Origin: Tissierella sp032104385
GTDB taxonomy: Bacteria > Bacillota > Clostridia > Tissierellales > Tissierellaceae
Length of the DNA stretch: 53,786 nt
NCBI RefSeq assembly: GCF_032104385.1
Contig: NZ_DAMCHJ010000016.1
Coordinates: forward strand, 1 to 53,786
Reading direction: 5' to 3'
The notes under the pieces were generated by a model. It did not search any database. It saw nothing but the letters and a program-made list of their open reading frames with translations, and was not told where the DNA came from. Below are positions 18,489 through 27,130 of the stretch, one piece after another. How positions within the stretch are numbered: the first letter of the stretch is position 1; each line of letters opens with the position of its first letter. A program made the position numbers and the translations under genes.

Positions 18489-19034
18489 ATGTATTATGGA
18501 GAAAAAGTAAAATTAAGAGCATATAAAAAAGAAGATATTAAATTAGCTTATGAATACATGAACGATAGTGAAGTAAAAAGACTATTAGTAAATAAAATAC
18601 CTTATCCAATGATATTGGAACAAGAAGAAAAATGGTTTGAAAGTCTTATGGACTCTAAAGATCTTTATAACTTTGCAATAGAAGATTTAGACACAGGAAA
18701 ATATATTGGAGGATGTGGAATAAACAATGTGAATTGGTTAAATAGGATAGCAACCATAGGAATATATATCGGAGATAAAAATTATTGGAGTAAAGGCTAT
18801 GGTACAGATGCAGTAAGAACTTTAAATAAATTTATATTTGAGCAAATGAATATAAATAAAATAAAATTAAATGTATTTTCATTTAATGAAAGGGCAAAAA
18901 AATGTTATGAGAAATGTGGCTTTAAAGTTGAAGGAGTTTTAAAACAGGAACTTTTTAGAGATGGCAAATACTGTGATGAATATATTATGGCTATATTTTT
19001 TGAAGATTGGTGTAAGGAAAGCCAAAGGAAATAA
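18489..19034 (+). CDS. GNAT family N-acetyltransferase (RimJ/RimL-like)
   Basis: Acetyl-CoA-dependent acetyltransferase of 181 residues. The N-terminal KVKLRAYKKEDIK, the central GIYIGDKNYWSKGYGTDAVRTL (about 95-116, acetyl-CoA pyrophosphate loop) and the C-terminal NERAKKCYEKCGFKVEG (about 134-150) are typical of the RimJ/RimL/SpeG-like subgroup. The acceptor could be a protein N-terminus, an antibiotic or a small amine; sequence does not decide. ATG 18489 is preceded by GGGGGA at 18476-18481. An in-frame ATG at 18474 overlaps the previous stop codon and lacks a ribosome binding site. Confidence 0.88.
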   Translation: MYYGEKVKLRAYKKEDIKLAYEYMNDSEVKRLLVNKIPYPMILEQEEKWFESLMDSKDLYNFAIEDLDTGKYIGGCGINNVNWLNRIATIGIYIGDKNYWSKGYGTDAVRTLNKFIFEQMNINKIKLNVFSFNERAKKCYEKCGFKVEGVLKQELFRDGKYCDEYIMAIFFEDWCKESQRK

Positions 19035-19074
19035 CATTAAGATAAAACTAAATAAAGCAATCTGGAGGGAGAAA

Positions 19075-19443
19075 ATGTTTTTTGTATTTGGAATATCCAC
19101 AAAGGAAAAAGATATTGACTTTGTACAGACTATTATATGCCCAAGCTGTAGTTCTTATGGACGGTTAGAAGTGTTTATGACTTATACATATTTTAGCTTA
19201 TTTTTTATTCCTATTTTCAGATGGAATAAGAAATATTATGTAAGAAGTACTTGTTGTGGTAGTATATATATAATAGATAATAATTTAGGACAGGCTATTG
19301 AGAGGGGAGAGAAGACAAGCATTAAAGAATCTGATTTACATCCTATAAATATAAATTACCATAAAGAACAAGTCTGTCCAAATTGCAATTGTTCTATTGA
19401 TGAAGATTTTGAATATTGTCCTAAATGTGGAAGAAAACTTTAG
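19075..19443 (+). CDS. Zinc-ribbon protein of unknown function
   Basis: A protein of 122 residues. The N-terminal half has a CPSC motif, a hydrophobic stretch TYFSLFFIPIFRW (about residues 41-53) and STCCG, and the C-terminus is a classic zinc ribbon: CPNCNCSI...YCPKCGRKL. The layout is that of the zinc-ribbon membrane-associated small proteins common in Clostridia. The start is ATG 19075 behind GGAGGG; earlier in-frame codons overlap the GNAT gene in another frame. Probably in one operon with its neighbours. No function can be given. Confidence 0.78.
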   Translation: MFFVFGISTKEKDIDFVQTIICPSCSSYGRLEVFMTYTYFSLFFIPIFRWNKKYYVRSTCCGSIYIIDNNLGQAIERGEKTSIKESDLHPININYHKEQVCPNCNCSIDEDFEYCPKCGRKL

Positions 19444-19479
19444 AAAGTTTATTGGACAAGATAAAATGGAGGGTTGAGT

Positions 19480-20088
19480 TTGAAGATATATATAACTAGA
19501 CATGGAGAAACTCAATGGAATAAGGAAGGAAGGCTCCAAGGATGGAAGAATTCTAACTTGACTGAAAAAGGTATTAGAGATGCTAAAAAATTGGGGGATA
19601 GATTGAAAGATATTGATTTTGATTGTATTTATTCTAGTCCTCAAGGAAGAGCATTAAATACAGCCAAGTATATTAGGGGAGATAAAAATACCAAGATAAT
19701 TACATTAGATTCTTTGAAAGAAATGGGATTTGGGAAATGGGAAGGAATGGAAAGCAGGGAAATACAAGCGCTATATCCAACGGAGTATTTTAATTTTTGG
19801 AATAAACCTCATTTATATAAGCCAGTGGAAGGGGAAAGTTTTGATGAGTTATTTAATAGGATAAAAAATACATTAGATCAAATAATAGATAAAAATGTTG
19901 GGGAAAATGTTTTGATAGTATCCCATGGAGTTGTAATTAAAGCAATTTATTCAATTATTAAAAGATATCCACTGGAAGAGTTATGGAGTTCCATTTTTAT
20001 AGAAAACAATTCATTAACTATAGCAGAAGTAGTAAATGGCAATATTAACCTTATATTAGAAACGGACACTTCTCATTTGCAAGAATAA
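19480..20088 (+). CDS. Histidine phosphatase family protein (phosphoglycerate mutase-like)
   Basis: Cytosolic phosphatase with the phosphohistidine active site. The RHGETQWNKEGRLQGW motif begins near residue 7, SSPQGRALNTA lies near 52, the acid/base Glu region KEMGFGKWEGM near 79, and the second catalytic His in VSHGVVIKA near 149. About 202 residues, usual for this group, which includes broad-specificity phosphatases and the alpha-ribazole phosphatase CobC; no cobamide genes are near. TTG 19480 is the likely start, six bases after GGAGGG; the TTG at 19474 directly abuts it. Confidence 0.9.
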   Translation: MKIYITRHGETQWNKEGRLQGWKNSNLTEKGIRDAKKLGDRLKDIDFDCIYSSPQGRALNTAKYIRGDKNTKIITLDSLKEMGFGKWEGMESREIQALYPTEYFNFWNKPHLYKPVEGESFDELFNRIKNTLDQIIDKNVGENVLIVSHGVVIKAIYSIIKRYPLEELWSSIFIENNSLTIAEVVNGNINLILETDTSHLQE

Positions 20089-20112
20089 TATTTTTATATA
20101 GGAGTTGATAAT

Positions 20113-20835
20113 ATGACTATAGAAAAATTAAAATCAATCATAGATGGTAGTGACAATATAGTATTTTTTGGAGGAGCTGGAGTATCTACTGAAAGTAATA
20201 TACCCGACTTTAGGTCTGCAGCAGGGCTTTATACTACATCAAAGAACTATAAATATCCTCCGGAATATATGCTAAGTCATACTTGCTATAAAAGAGATAC
20301 TAAAGATTTTTTTGAATTCTATAAAGCGAAGATGATTTATACAGAAGCAAAGCCAAATCTAGCTCATATTGCATTAAGAGAACTGGAGAGGAGAGGAAAG
20401 CTTAAAGCTATAATTACACAAAATATTGATGGACTCCATCAAATGGCAAAGTCAAAGAATGTACTAGAACTCCATGGTTCAGTACATAGAAATTATTGTA
20501 TAAGATGTAGTAAGTTTTTTGCCCTTGACTATATATTAGAAAATGAAGAAATTCCAATATGTGATGAATGTGGTGGAATTGTAAAACCAGATGTAGTACT
20601 CTATGAGGAGAGTTTAGATATGGATGTATTACATAAGGCTATAGAATATGTCCAAAAAGCTGATGTGTTAATTGTAGGAGGAACATCTTTAATGGTATAT
20701 CCAGCTGCAAGTTTGGTTGAATATTATAGAGGCAATAAGTTAATTTTAATTAATAAATCAGAAACTCAATATGATGGAAGGGCTTTACTAACTTTCAATA
20801 ACAGCATAGGAGAAGTGTTAAATAGTATTTTATAA
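20113..20835 (+). CDS. cobB: NAD-dependent protein deacylase (sirtuin, Sir2 family)
   Basis: Removes acyl groups from protein lysines using NAD. Motifs are complete: GGAGVSTESNIPDFRS at residues 20-35, TQNIDGLHQ at 102-110, catalytic His 121 in LHGS, the zinc cysteines C129, C132, C150 and C153, and the NAD-binding VGGTSLMVYPAA near 194. It has 240 residues, as usual for single-copy bacterial sirtuins. The start is ATG 20113 after AGGAG. It ends the run of closely spaced genes that begins at 18082; a GNAT acetyltransferase is in the same run, though no link between the two is shown. Confidence 0.94.
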   Translation: MTIEKLKSIIDGSDNIVFFGGAGVSTESNIPDFRSAAGLYTTSKNYKYPPEYMLSHTCYKRDTKDFFEFYKAKMIYTEAKPNLAHIALRELERRGKLKAIITQNIDGLHQMAKSKNVLELHGSVHRNYCIRCSKFFALDYILENEEIPICDECGGIVKPDVVLYEESLDMDVLHKAIEYVQKADVLIVGGTSLMVYPAASLVEYYRGNKLILINKSETQYDGRALLTFNNSIGEVLNSIL

Positions 20836-20838
20836 AGA

Positions 20839-20886
20839 AGAAATGGATTAGAGTCCTTGATTAATAAAGGACTTTAATCTATTTCT
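20839..20886 (+). terminator. Long hairpin after the sirtuin gene
   Basis: A 20-bp stem (20839-20858 with 20867-20886), complete apart from two G-T wobble pairs. It starts just after the stop codon. No T-tract follows, so it may also protect or process the 3' end. Confidence 0.65.
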
Positions 20887-20899
20887 AAGTAGATAAAAC

Positions 20900-20926
20900 T
20901 AAACAATTGTAAAAAGATGCCGATAG
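20900..20926 (+). promoter_or_regulatory. Flagellar sigma factor (sigma-D/sigma-28) promoter of the first chemoreceptor gene
   Basis: TAAA at 20900-20903, then exactly 15 bases, then GCCGATAG at 20919-20926. This matches the consensus TAAA-N15-GCCGATAA in all but the last base. It lies 58 bases before the start codon of the receptor gene. Such promoters drive late flagellar and chemotaxis genes. Confidence 0.82.
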
Positions 20927-20983
20927 AAAATAAAGACAGATTTACATAAAATTATACAAAATAGTAAGAAAGAAGGGACAAAA

Positions 20984-23062
20984 TTGAAGAAAATTAGCAC
21001 AAGAATTGTATTAACTGTATTAATTTGCTCTATAGTAATGTCTTTGTTAGTAGGAATTACTAGTATTTTTAGAAGTAAATATGTAATAGAGGAAGAAGTT
21101 AAATCCGCTATTAATTATAGGACACAGCTTTATGCGAGAGACTATAATGAAAGTCTAGATTTTTATGAAACTGTAGGAGAGGCTATATATCAAAATATTG
21201 ATGCTACCATTGATACAAAAAGATTATATGAGGAAGGATATCTTTCTAATTATAGTGACAACTTTTTAGATCCAATGATAAGTAGAATGACTAAAGATGC
21301 TAAGGATTCTCTTGGTATATTTGTAGCATTTGATTCTAAGTATACTGGAAGAACAGAAGGAATATGGGCTTCTCTCGATGATAATGGGAATATAAATAAA
21401 GCATTGCCTACTGGATTTACTAGTAAGGATGAAAGTAATCCAAAATTTGCTTGGTATTTTGATTGTATAAAACTAGGTAAAGGAATATGGAGTGATATGT
21501 ATATTAGCAATGCTAACTTAAATGTAATTACATATTCAAGACCAGTTATTGTTGATAATATACCTATTGGTGCAATAGGCATTGACTTAAATGTAGAAGC
21601 GGTAGTAAGCAATATAGAAAATATAAAATTATATGATACAGGTTATGCCTTTCTTCTTAATAAAGATTATGACTTTTTAATTCATCCTGAATTTGATAAT
21701 AGCAATAATTTAAGAAATATAAATGATGGGGAATATAGTTATGTAGCTGATGAAATAGAAAGTAATGATATTGGTATAGTAAATCATAATTTTTCTGGAC
21801 AAAGGAAAATTATGATATTTTCAAAGTTACAAGATGGTAAGGTCATAGTTTTAACTGTACCAAAGGCTGAAGTGTTAAAAAATATGTATATGACCATCTA
21901 TATAATTTTAGGAGTTATTATTATATCTGCTATAATGGCAGCTATCTTATCCTTAGTTTTAGGAAAACGAATTTCTAATCCAATAGCAATGACTACTGAA
22001 ATCCTAGATAGAACATCAAAGTTAGATTTAACTCATATTGAAGAAAATAAAGAAATAAAGAATCTTATCAATAGAAATGATGAAGTAGGGGCCATGTTTA
22101 GAGCAACTAAAGTTGTGAGAGAAGAAATGGGAAAAATTATAAAAGCAATAGAGATAACTATGACTGATATTATAGAAAACACTACTAGTTTGACCACAGC
22201 TACAAATGAAACTACCCAATCTATAAATGATATGGCAAAAACTGTAGAAGAATTGGCGCAAGCTGCTATGGGACAAGCTGAAGATGCAGAAATAGGCTCA
22301 GAAAGATTATATAGACTGGCTAATGAAATAAAGGATGCAGTAGAAAACGGTGAAATAGTAGTGGAAAACTCAACTAGAGCCCAGAAAATAAATGAGGAAG
22401 GCTCACAGGCAATGGAAAGCATGGTGGAAAAATTTAATACCACAAATAAAACTACTCAAATAGTTGCTGAAAACATCAATTCCTTGTCGGAAAAGTCGAA
22501 ATCTATTGTCAGTATACTAAATACTATAATAAATATTTCGGAGCAAACCAATTTATTAGCTTTAAATGCGGCTATAGAAGCAGCTAGAGCTGGCGAAGCG
22601 GGTAGAGGGTTTGCAGTGGTAGCTGAGGAAATAAGAAAACTATCTGAGCAAACAGGAGATGCAACTAAGAGTATAGAAGAGATACTAAATGCTATTCAAT
22701 ATGAAGTTCAAACTACAAGAGGAAGCATGGATGAGTCAGAAAAGGCTTTAATTGATGCAGATAATACTTTAGTACAAGTTAAGAATAACTTTGATGAAAT
22801 ATATAAATCTATATTGGCATCTATAGATGCTATAAAACAATTAGATGAAAGGTTGGAAATGGTTGATGGTGAAAAAGAAGATGCTATATTAGCTATTCAA
22901 AGTATATCTTCTGTAACAGAAGAAACAGCAGCTTCCACAGAAGAACTATCAGCTTCTATGGAAGAGCAGGCTGCAACAATGGAAACTATATCCAACAATA
23001 CAGATAATTTAGCTAAAACTATAGAAAAGTTGAATGAATTAGTTAGTAGATTTAAATTATAA
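20984..23062 (+). CDS. Methyl-accepting chemotaxis protein 1 (Cache-type sensor)
   Basis: Transmembrane chemoreceptor of 692 residues. A membrane segment at about 8-28 is followed by an extracellular region of about 270 residues with Cache-type features (GIWASLDDNGN, GIGIDLNVEAV-like segment near 200, LYDTGYAFLLNKDYDFLIHPE near 215). A second membrane segment lies at about 303-327, then a HAMP domain and the cytoplasmic signalling domain with the conserved hairpin tip EQTNLLALNAAIEAARAGE near 518-536. The C-terminus lacks the CheR-binding pentapeptide. TTG 20984 is preceded by GAAGGGA. A sigma-28 promoter sits upstream and a terminator follows. The paralogue at 24522-26600 has exactly the same length. 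Confidence 0.95.
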   Translation: MKKISTRIVLTVLICSIVMSLLVGITSIFRSKYVIEEEVKSAINYRTQLYARDYNESLDFYETVGEAIYQNIDATIDTKRLYEEGYLSNYSDNFLDPMISRMTKDAKDSLGIFVAFDSKYTGRTEGIWASLDDNGNINKALPTGFTSKDESNPKFAWYFDCIKLGKGIWSDMYISNANLNVITYSRPVIVDNIPIGAIGIDLNVEAVVSNIENIKLYDTGYAFLLNKDYDFLIHPEFDNSNNLRNINDGEYSYVADEIESNDIGIVNHNFSGQRKIMIFSKLQDGKVIVLTVPKAEVLKNMYMTIYIILGVIIISAIMAAILSLVLGKRISNPIAMTTEILDRTSKLDLTHIEENKEIKNLINRNDEVGAMFRATKVVREEMGKIIKAIEITMTDIIENTTSLTTATNETTQSINDMAKTVEELAQAAMGQAEDAEIGSERLYRLANEIKDAVENGEIVVENSTRAQKINEEGSQAMESMVEKFNTTNKTTQIVAENINSLSEKSKSIVSILNTIINISEQTNLLALNAAIEAARAGEAGRGFAVVAEEIRKLSEQTGDATKSIEEILNAIQYEVQTTRGSMDESEKALIDADNTLVQVKNNFDEIYKSILASIDAIKQLDERLEMVDGEKEDAILAIQSISSVTEETAASTEELSASMEEQAATMETISNNTDNLAKTIEKLNELVSRFKL

Positions 23063-23066
23063 TGAT

Positions 23067-23110
23067 AAAAACTGAATCAATGTGTTATTTCATTGATTCA
23101 GTTTTTATTT
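23067..23110 (+). terminator. Terminator after chemoreceptor 1
   Basis: A 16-bp perfect stem (23067-23082 with 23091-23106) ends in a T-tract. Confidence 0.92.
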
Positions 23111-23154
23111 TATGATGACTATATTACATTTAATATGAGAAAAGATTTGATATT

Positions 23155-23179
23155 ATTATAGCATTTTCTGTGCTATAAT
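23155..23179 (+). promoter_or_regulatory. Extended -10 promoter inside a perfect inverted repeat
   Basis: TGCTATAAT at 23171-23179 is an extended -10 element (TGnTATAAT). It is also the right arm of a perfect 9-bp inverted repeat with ATTATAGCA at 23155-23163. A repressor could bind here, or the transcript start region could be structured. It precedes the methyltransferase gene by about 100 bases. Confidence 0.5.
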
Positions 23180-23276
23180 ATGTACAAAGTATATTAGAGA
23201 TATAGAAGTAGCAGAATATATAGGAAAATTAAAAAGTTTAGAATAGTAGTTGATAATTAATATAAGGAGATTTTTG

Positions 23277-24452
23277 ATGAATGAAGTTTTGGATTTATTA
23301 AATAGAATTATTTTGGATAACCAAATCACATATGGAGTACTTAGCAATTTAACAATAAAAGATGAAGATGATTTTAGCAAAGTAATTATTAAACCAGTAC
23401 TTATACAAAAAGGGATGAGATTACAATTTGTCTATGAATATAGAAACAAAGTATTACATAAAAACCTTGAACCTTTGGATTCTATTGATGAGATAGAAAA
23501 ACTTTTAACCCATAAATTTAAACAGGGTATGATTTTTACAAATAAAGCAGATTATCAAATATTAATAAATAAAAAAGGTGAGGCTGCTATTTTAAAAAAG
23601 AAACCTACAAAGAAACAATTGGATTTTTCACATAATAGAAAAAAGTCATATATAATTGAAGATGGAGAGCCTGTTGATTTTCTCATAAGACTTGGTGTAA
23701 TGAATGAAAATGGCAAAGTAGTTTCTAAAAAATATGATAAATTTAAACAGATAAATAGATTTCTAGAGATGGTATCTGATGTCATTCAAAGAATAAATAA
23801 AGACAAGACATTAAATATTGTAGACTTTGGATGTGGGAAGTCTTATTTAACTTTTGCACTATATTATTATCTGGTAAATATTTTAGGTTTAGATGTAAAT
23901 ATAATAGGTCTTGATTTAAAACAAGAGGTAATTGAATTTTGTAATGAAGTGGCATTAGATTTAAATTATGATAGACTAAAATTTATACATGGAGATATAA
24001 AGGATTATGAAGGATTAAATAAGGTGAATATGGTAGTTACCCTTCATGCTTGTGATATTGCTACTGATGCAGCATTGGTGAAAGCTATAAACTGGGAGGC
24101 AGAGGCAATTCTTTCAGTGCCTTGTTGTCAACATGAATTCTATGATAAAATCAAGAATCCAGTATTAGAACCAATGTTAAGCCATGGAATAATAAAGGAA
24201 AAGCTAGCATCTTTAGTAACAGATAGTCTTAGAGCCAATATATTAGAAATTTTAGGATATCAGGTACAACTATTAGAATTCATAGATATGGAGCATACGC
24301 CTAAAAATATATTAATAAGGGCTGTAAAAACTAATAATAAGAATAATAAAGAGTCAATAAATAAATATATTGAATTCAAAAAATTTTGGGGGTTAAAAGA
24401 TTTATATATTGAGAAAGAATTGGGTGAAAAAATAATTGCAAAATTAAATTAA
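23277..24452 (+). CDS. SAM-dependent methyltransferase (Methyltransf_32-like)
   Basis: Protein of 391 residues with an N-terminal domain of about 160 residues and a class I methyltransferase domain. The SAM-binding motif is IVDFGCGKSYLTFALYYYL near residue 180-198, followed by NIIGLDLK near 206 and TLHACDIATDAAL near 255 and SVPCCQHE near 280. These HACD and PCCQH segments recall the family that includes eukaryotic METTL25/RRNAD1 proteins, whose likely targets are RNA or protein; the bacterial members are uncharacterised. It is not a CheR-type enzyme, so its place between two chemoreceptor genes is not explained by receptor methylation. The start is ATG 23277 behind AAGGAG. Confidence 0.82.
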   Translation: MNEVLDLLNRIILDNQITYGVLSNLTIKDEDDFSKVIIKPVLIQKGMRLQFVYEYRNKVLHKNLEPLDSIDEIEKLLTHKFKQGMIFTNKADYQILINKKGEAAILKKKPTKKQLDFSHNRKKSYIIEDGEPVDFLIRLGVMNENGKVVSKKYDKFKQINRFLEMVSDVIQRINKDKTLNIVDFGCGKSYLTFALYYYLVNILGLDVNIIGLDLKQEVIEFCNEVALDLNYDRLKFIHGDIKDYEGLNKVNMVVTLHACDIATDAALVKAINWEAEAILSVPCCQHEFYDKIKNPVLEPMLSHGIIKEKLASLVTDSLRANILEILGYQVQLLEFIDMEHTPKNILIRAVKTNNKNNKESINKYIEFKKFWGLKDLYIEKELGEKIIAKLN

Positions 24453-24521
24453 AGAACAACTATATATTCGCTATGATATATTTTATTTAATAGGCAAAAT
24501 TTAGAAAAGAGGGGGAAAAAA

Positions 24522-26600
24522 TTGAAAAAAATTAGTACAAGAATTATATTAATAGTCTTAGTTTGTTCTATAACAATGTCATTATTAATTGGAATAACCA
24601 GTATGTTTAATAGTATAAGAGTAATTGAGAAAGAGAGTAAAGAAAAACTTCTTAATACAGCGAAAATATACTCTGGAAAATTTAATGAAGATTTAGTTCT
24701 ATTTGAGGGAACATTAAATAATGTATATAAAATGGTCAGTGGATCTATTGATATGACAAGATTAAAAGAAACTGGGTATTTAGATAATTATAGTGAAGCG
24801 GTTTTAAAACCCATAGTTAAGGCAATAACTAAAGAAACTCGGAAATGTGCTGGAATATACATAGCCTTAGATCCTAAATATACTGATAGGACAGAAGGTA
24901 TTTGGATTAAATTAGATGATAATGGAACTTTAATGCAATCTTTACCAGTGGAGATAAAGGGTAAAAAAGAAGACGACCCATCAGTTTCATTTTATTATGA
25001 TGCTATAAAATCAGGTGTTGGGGTATGGAGTGATCCTAGATTCAATAATGCGAACTTTAACGTAATGACTTATTCTGCACCTATTATTATTGATAATGAA
25101 ACTCTTGGTGTAATAGGAATAGATTTACGGGTAAAAGACTTAATAAAAGGAGTTGAAGAGATAAAGCTTTATGATACTGGATATGCTTTTATACTCAATA
25201 AAAACTATGATTATATAATTCATCCTAGTCTAGATAGAACAAATAATATGAGGACTATAGATGATGGAAGATATGAATATATTGTTGAAAAAATGGAAGA
25301 AAATGATGCGGGAATAGTAGATACTGATTTTGGTGGAGAAAAGAAAATTATGGTTTTTTCAAAATTAAATGATGGCAAGGTCATAGCTTTAACTGTACCA
25401 AATAGAGAAGTGTTGAAAGATATGTATAGGGCTATCTATATAAACTTTGGAATTATAATTATAGCGGCAGTATTAGCAACAATGATGGCTTTAATTGCAG
25501 GAAGAAGAATTTCTGAACCAATAAAATTGGTATCTGAGATATTAAGTAAAACATCTAATTTAGATTTAACTCATTCTGAAGAAACGAAGGAAATAAAATC
25601 TCTTGACAATAGGCAAGATGAAGTAGGAGCTATATTTAAGGCAGCAGCAACTTTAAGAAATGAAATGAGAAAGATTATAAGTGAAATTGAAGAAACTACT
25701 TTAAATATTGTAGAAAACACTACTAGTTTGACCACAGCTACAAATGAAACTACCCAATCTATAAATGATATGGCAAAAACTGTAGATGAATTGGCGCAAG
25801 CTTCTATGGGACAAGCTGAAGATGCAGAAACTGGCTCAGAAAAATTATATAGATTGGCTAATGAGATAAAGGCAGCAGTAGAAGATGGAGAGTTAGTAGT
25901 TGAAAGTTCTATTAAGGCTCAGAAGATAAATGAGGACGGCTCAAAAGCCATGAATAATATGGTGGAGAAATTTACTATAACAAATGAAGCTACTAGAATA
26001 GTTGCAAAAAATGTTGACTCTTTATCAGAAATGTCACAGTCTATTGGAGGAATATTAAATACTATAATGGATATTTCTGAACAAACTAATTTATTAGCAT
26101 TAAATGCTGCTATAGAGGCAGCTAGAGCCGGTGAAGCAGGTAGAGGGTTTGCTGTTGTAGCAGAAGAAATAAGAAAATTATCAGAGCAAACTGGACATGC
26201 TACTAAAAATATAGAAGATATATTAAATACTATTCAAATTGAAGTAGAAGCTACTAAAGGAAGTATGGTTGAATCAGAGGGAGCATTGGATGATGCTAAC
26301 AAAACTTTAGAACAGGTTAAAAATGGATTTGAAGAGATATATAGGGCAATACTAATATCAATAGGAGCTATAGAACAATTAGATGGAAGGCTTGAAATAG
26401 TAAATAAAGATAAGGAAGATGCCATATTGGCTATACAAAGTATATCTTCTGTAACAGAAGAAACAGCAGCATCTACAGAAGAATTGTCAGCTTCTATGGA
26501 AGAACAGGCTGCAACAATGGAGACCATATCTAACAATACAGATAATTTAGCTAAAACTATAGAAAAGTTAAATGGATTAGTGAATCGATTTAAACTGTAA
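24522..26600 (+). CDS. Methyl-accepting chemotaxis protein 2 (paralogue of protein 1)
   Basis: Chemoreceptor of 692 residues with the same architecture as the one at 20984-23062: membrane segment at about 8-28, Cache-type sensor, membrane segment near 305-327, HAMP, signalling domain with EQTNLLALNAAIEAARAGE, no C-terminal pentapeptide. The sensor halves differ widely while the signalling halves are almost alike, with a 76-base run identical in DNA (25711-25786 and 22173-22248). This implies different ligands with shared signalling. TTG 24522 is preceded by a purine-rich GAGGGGGG. Upstream, TAAA at 24450 followed by a degenerate CGCTATGATA may be a weak sigma-28 promoter, much poorer than that of the first gene. 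Confidence 0.95.
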   Translation: MKKISTRIILIVLVCSITMSLLIGITSMFNSIRVIEKESKEKLLNTAKIYSGKFNEDLVLFEGTLNNVYKMVSGSIDMTRLKETGYLDNYSEAVLKPIVKAITKETRKCAGIYIALDPKYTDRTEGIWIKLDDNGTLMQSLPVEIKGKKEDDPSVSFYYDAIKSGVGVWSDPRFNNANFNVMTYSAPIIIDNETLGVIGIDLRVKDLIKGVEEIKLYDTGYAFILNKNYDYIIHPSLDRTNNMRTIDDGRYEYIVEKMEENDAGIVDTDFGGEKKIMVFSKLNDGKVIALTVPNREVLKDMYRAIYINFGIIIIAAVLATMMALIAGRRISEPIKLVSEILSKTSNLDLTHSEETKEIKSLDNRQDEVGAIFKAAATLRNEMRKIISEIEETTLNIVENTTSLTTATNETTQSINDMAKTVDELAQASMGQAEDAETGSEKLYRLANEIKAAVEDGELVVESSIKAQKINEDGSKAMNNMVEKFTITNEATRIVAKNVDSLSEMSQSIGGILNTIMDISEQTNLLALNAAIEAARAGEAGRGFAVVAEEIRKLSEQTGHATKNIEDILNTIQIEVEATKGSMVESEGALDDANKTLEQVKNGFEEIYRAILISIGAIEQLDGRLEIVNKDKEDAILAIQSISSVTEETAASTEELSASMEEQAATMETISNNTDNLAKTIEKLNGLVNRFKL

Positions 26601-26609
26601 TTTCAAAAG

Positions 26610-26643
26610 ATCAAGTCAGTGAATTATTGACTTGGTTTTTTTT
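26610..26643 (+). terminator. Terminator after chemoreceptor 2
   Basis: CAAGTCA 26612-26618 pairs with TGACTTG 26628-26634, extended by an A-T and a T-G pair, then eight T. Confidence 0.9.
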
Positions 26644-26701
26644 CGCGATTTTTTTCCTTATGGTAATATGATATAATAAAGAAAAACTAGGGGGGGATTT
26701 T

Positions 26702-27070
26702 ATGTATGGATTCCATATGTTTTCATTTATGGATGCTATTTTTCCATTATTTTTTATATTTATTTTTGGCATGATTATATTTACTATTATAAGAGGAATT
26801 AAGGAATGGAATTCAAATAATAAACAGCCAGTATTAACTGTAGCAGCTAAAGTGGTTACTAAAAGAACTAATACTTCAAGACATCACCATGAAAATCATT
26901 CATCTACCAGTACATCTTATTATGTTACTTTTGAAGTTGAATCTGGAGATAGAATGGAATTCCATATTTCAGGAAAAGAGTATGGAATGTTGGCAGAAGG
27001 AGACATTGGAAAACTTACATTTCAAGGAACGAGATACCATGGTTTTGAAAGGGTAGAATTTGAACAATAA
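26702..27070 (+). CDS. DUF2500-type small membrane protein
   Basis: Protein of 122 residues. One membrane segment near the N-terminus (about 10-30) is followed by a soluble beta-rich domain: VLTVAAKVVTKRTN, a His/Ser-rich loop RHHHENHSSTSTS, then YYVTFEVESGDRMEFHISGKEYGMLAEGDIGKL. This arrangement is that of DUF2500 proteins, of unknown function, found in many Firmicutes and Enterobacteria. The start is ATG 26702 after a run of G (AGGGGGGG), with an ATATAAT-type -10 region near 26670. The gene likely has its own promoter. Confidence 0.85.
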   Translation: MYGFHMFSFMDAIFPLFFIFIFGMIIFTIIRGIKEWNSNNKQPVLTVAAKVVTKRTNTSRHHHENHSSTSTSYYVTFEVESGDRMEFHISGKEYGMLAEGDIGKLTFQGTRYHGFERVEFEQ

Positions 27071-27130
27071 TACATTAAGTAATGTAAAGATGGAAAAGAT
27101 AAGACACCATAGTTTTGAAAGGATGTTTTC

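Noticed and set aside
23277..24452. CheR-type receptor methyltransferase between the two chemoreceptor genes
   Set aside because: The SAM domain and the HACD and PCCQH segments belong to a different family; CheR features are absent.
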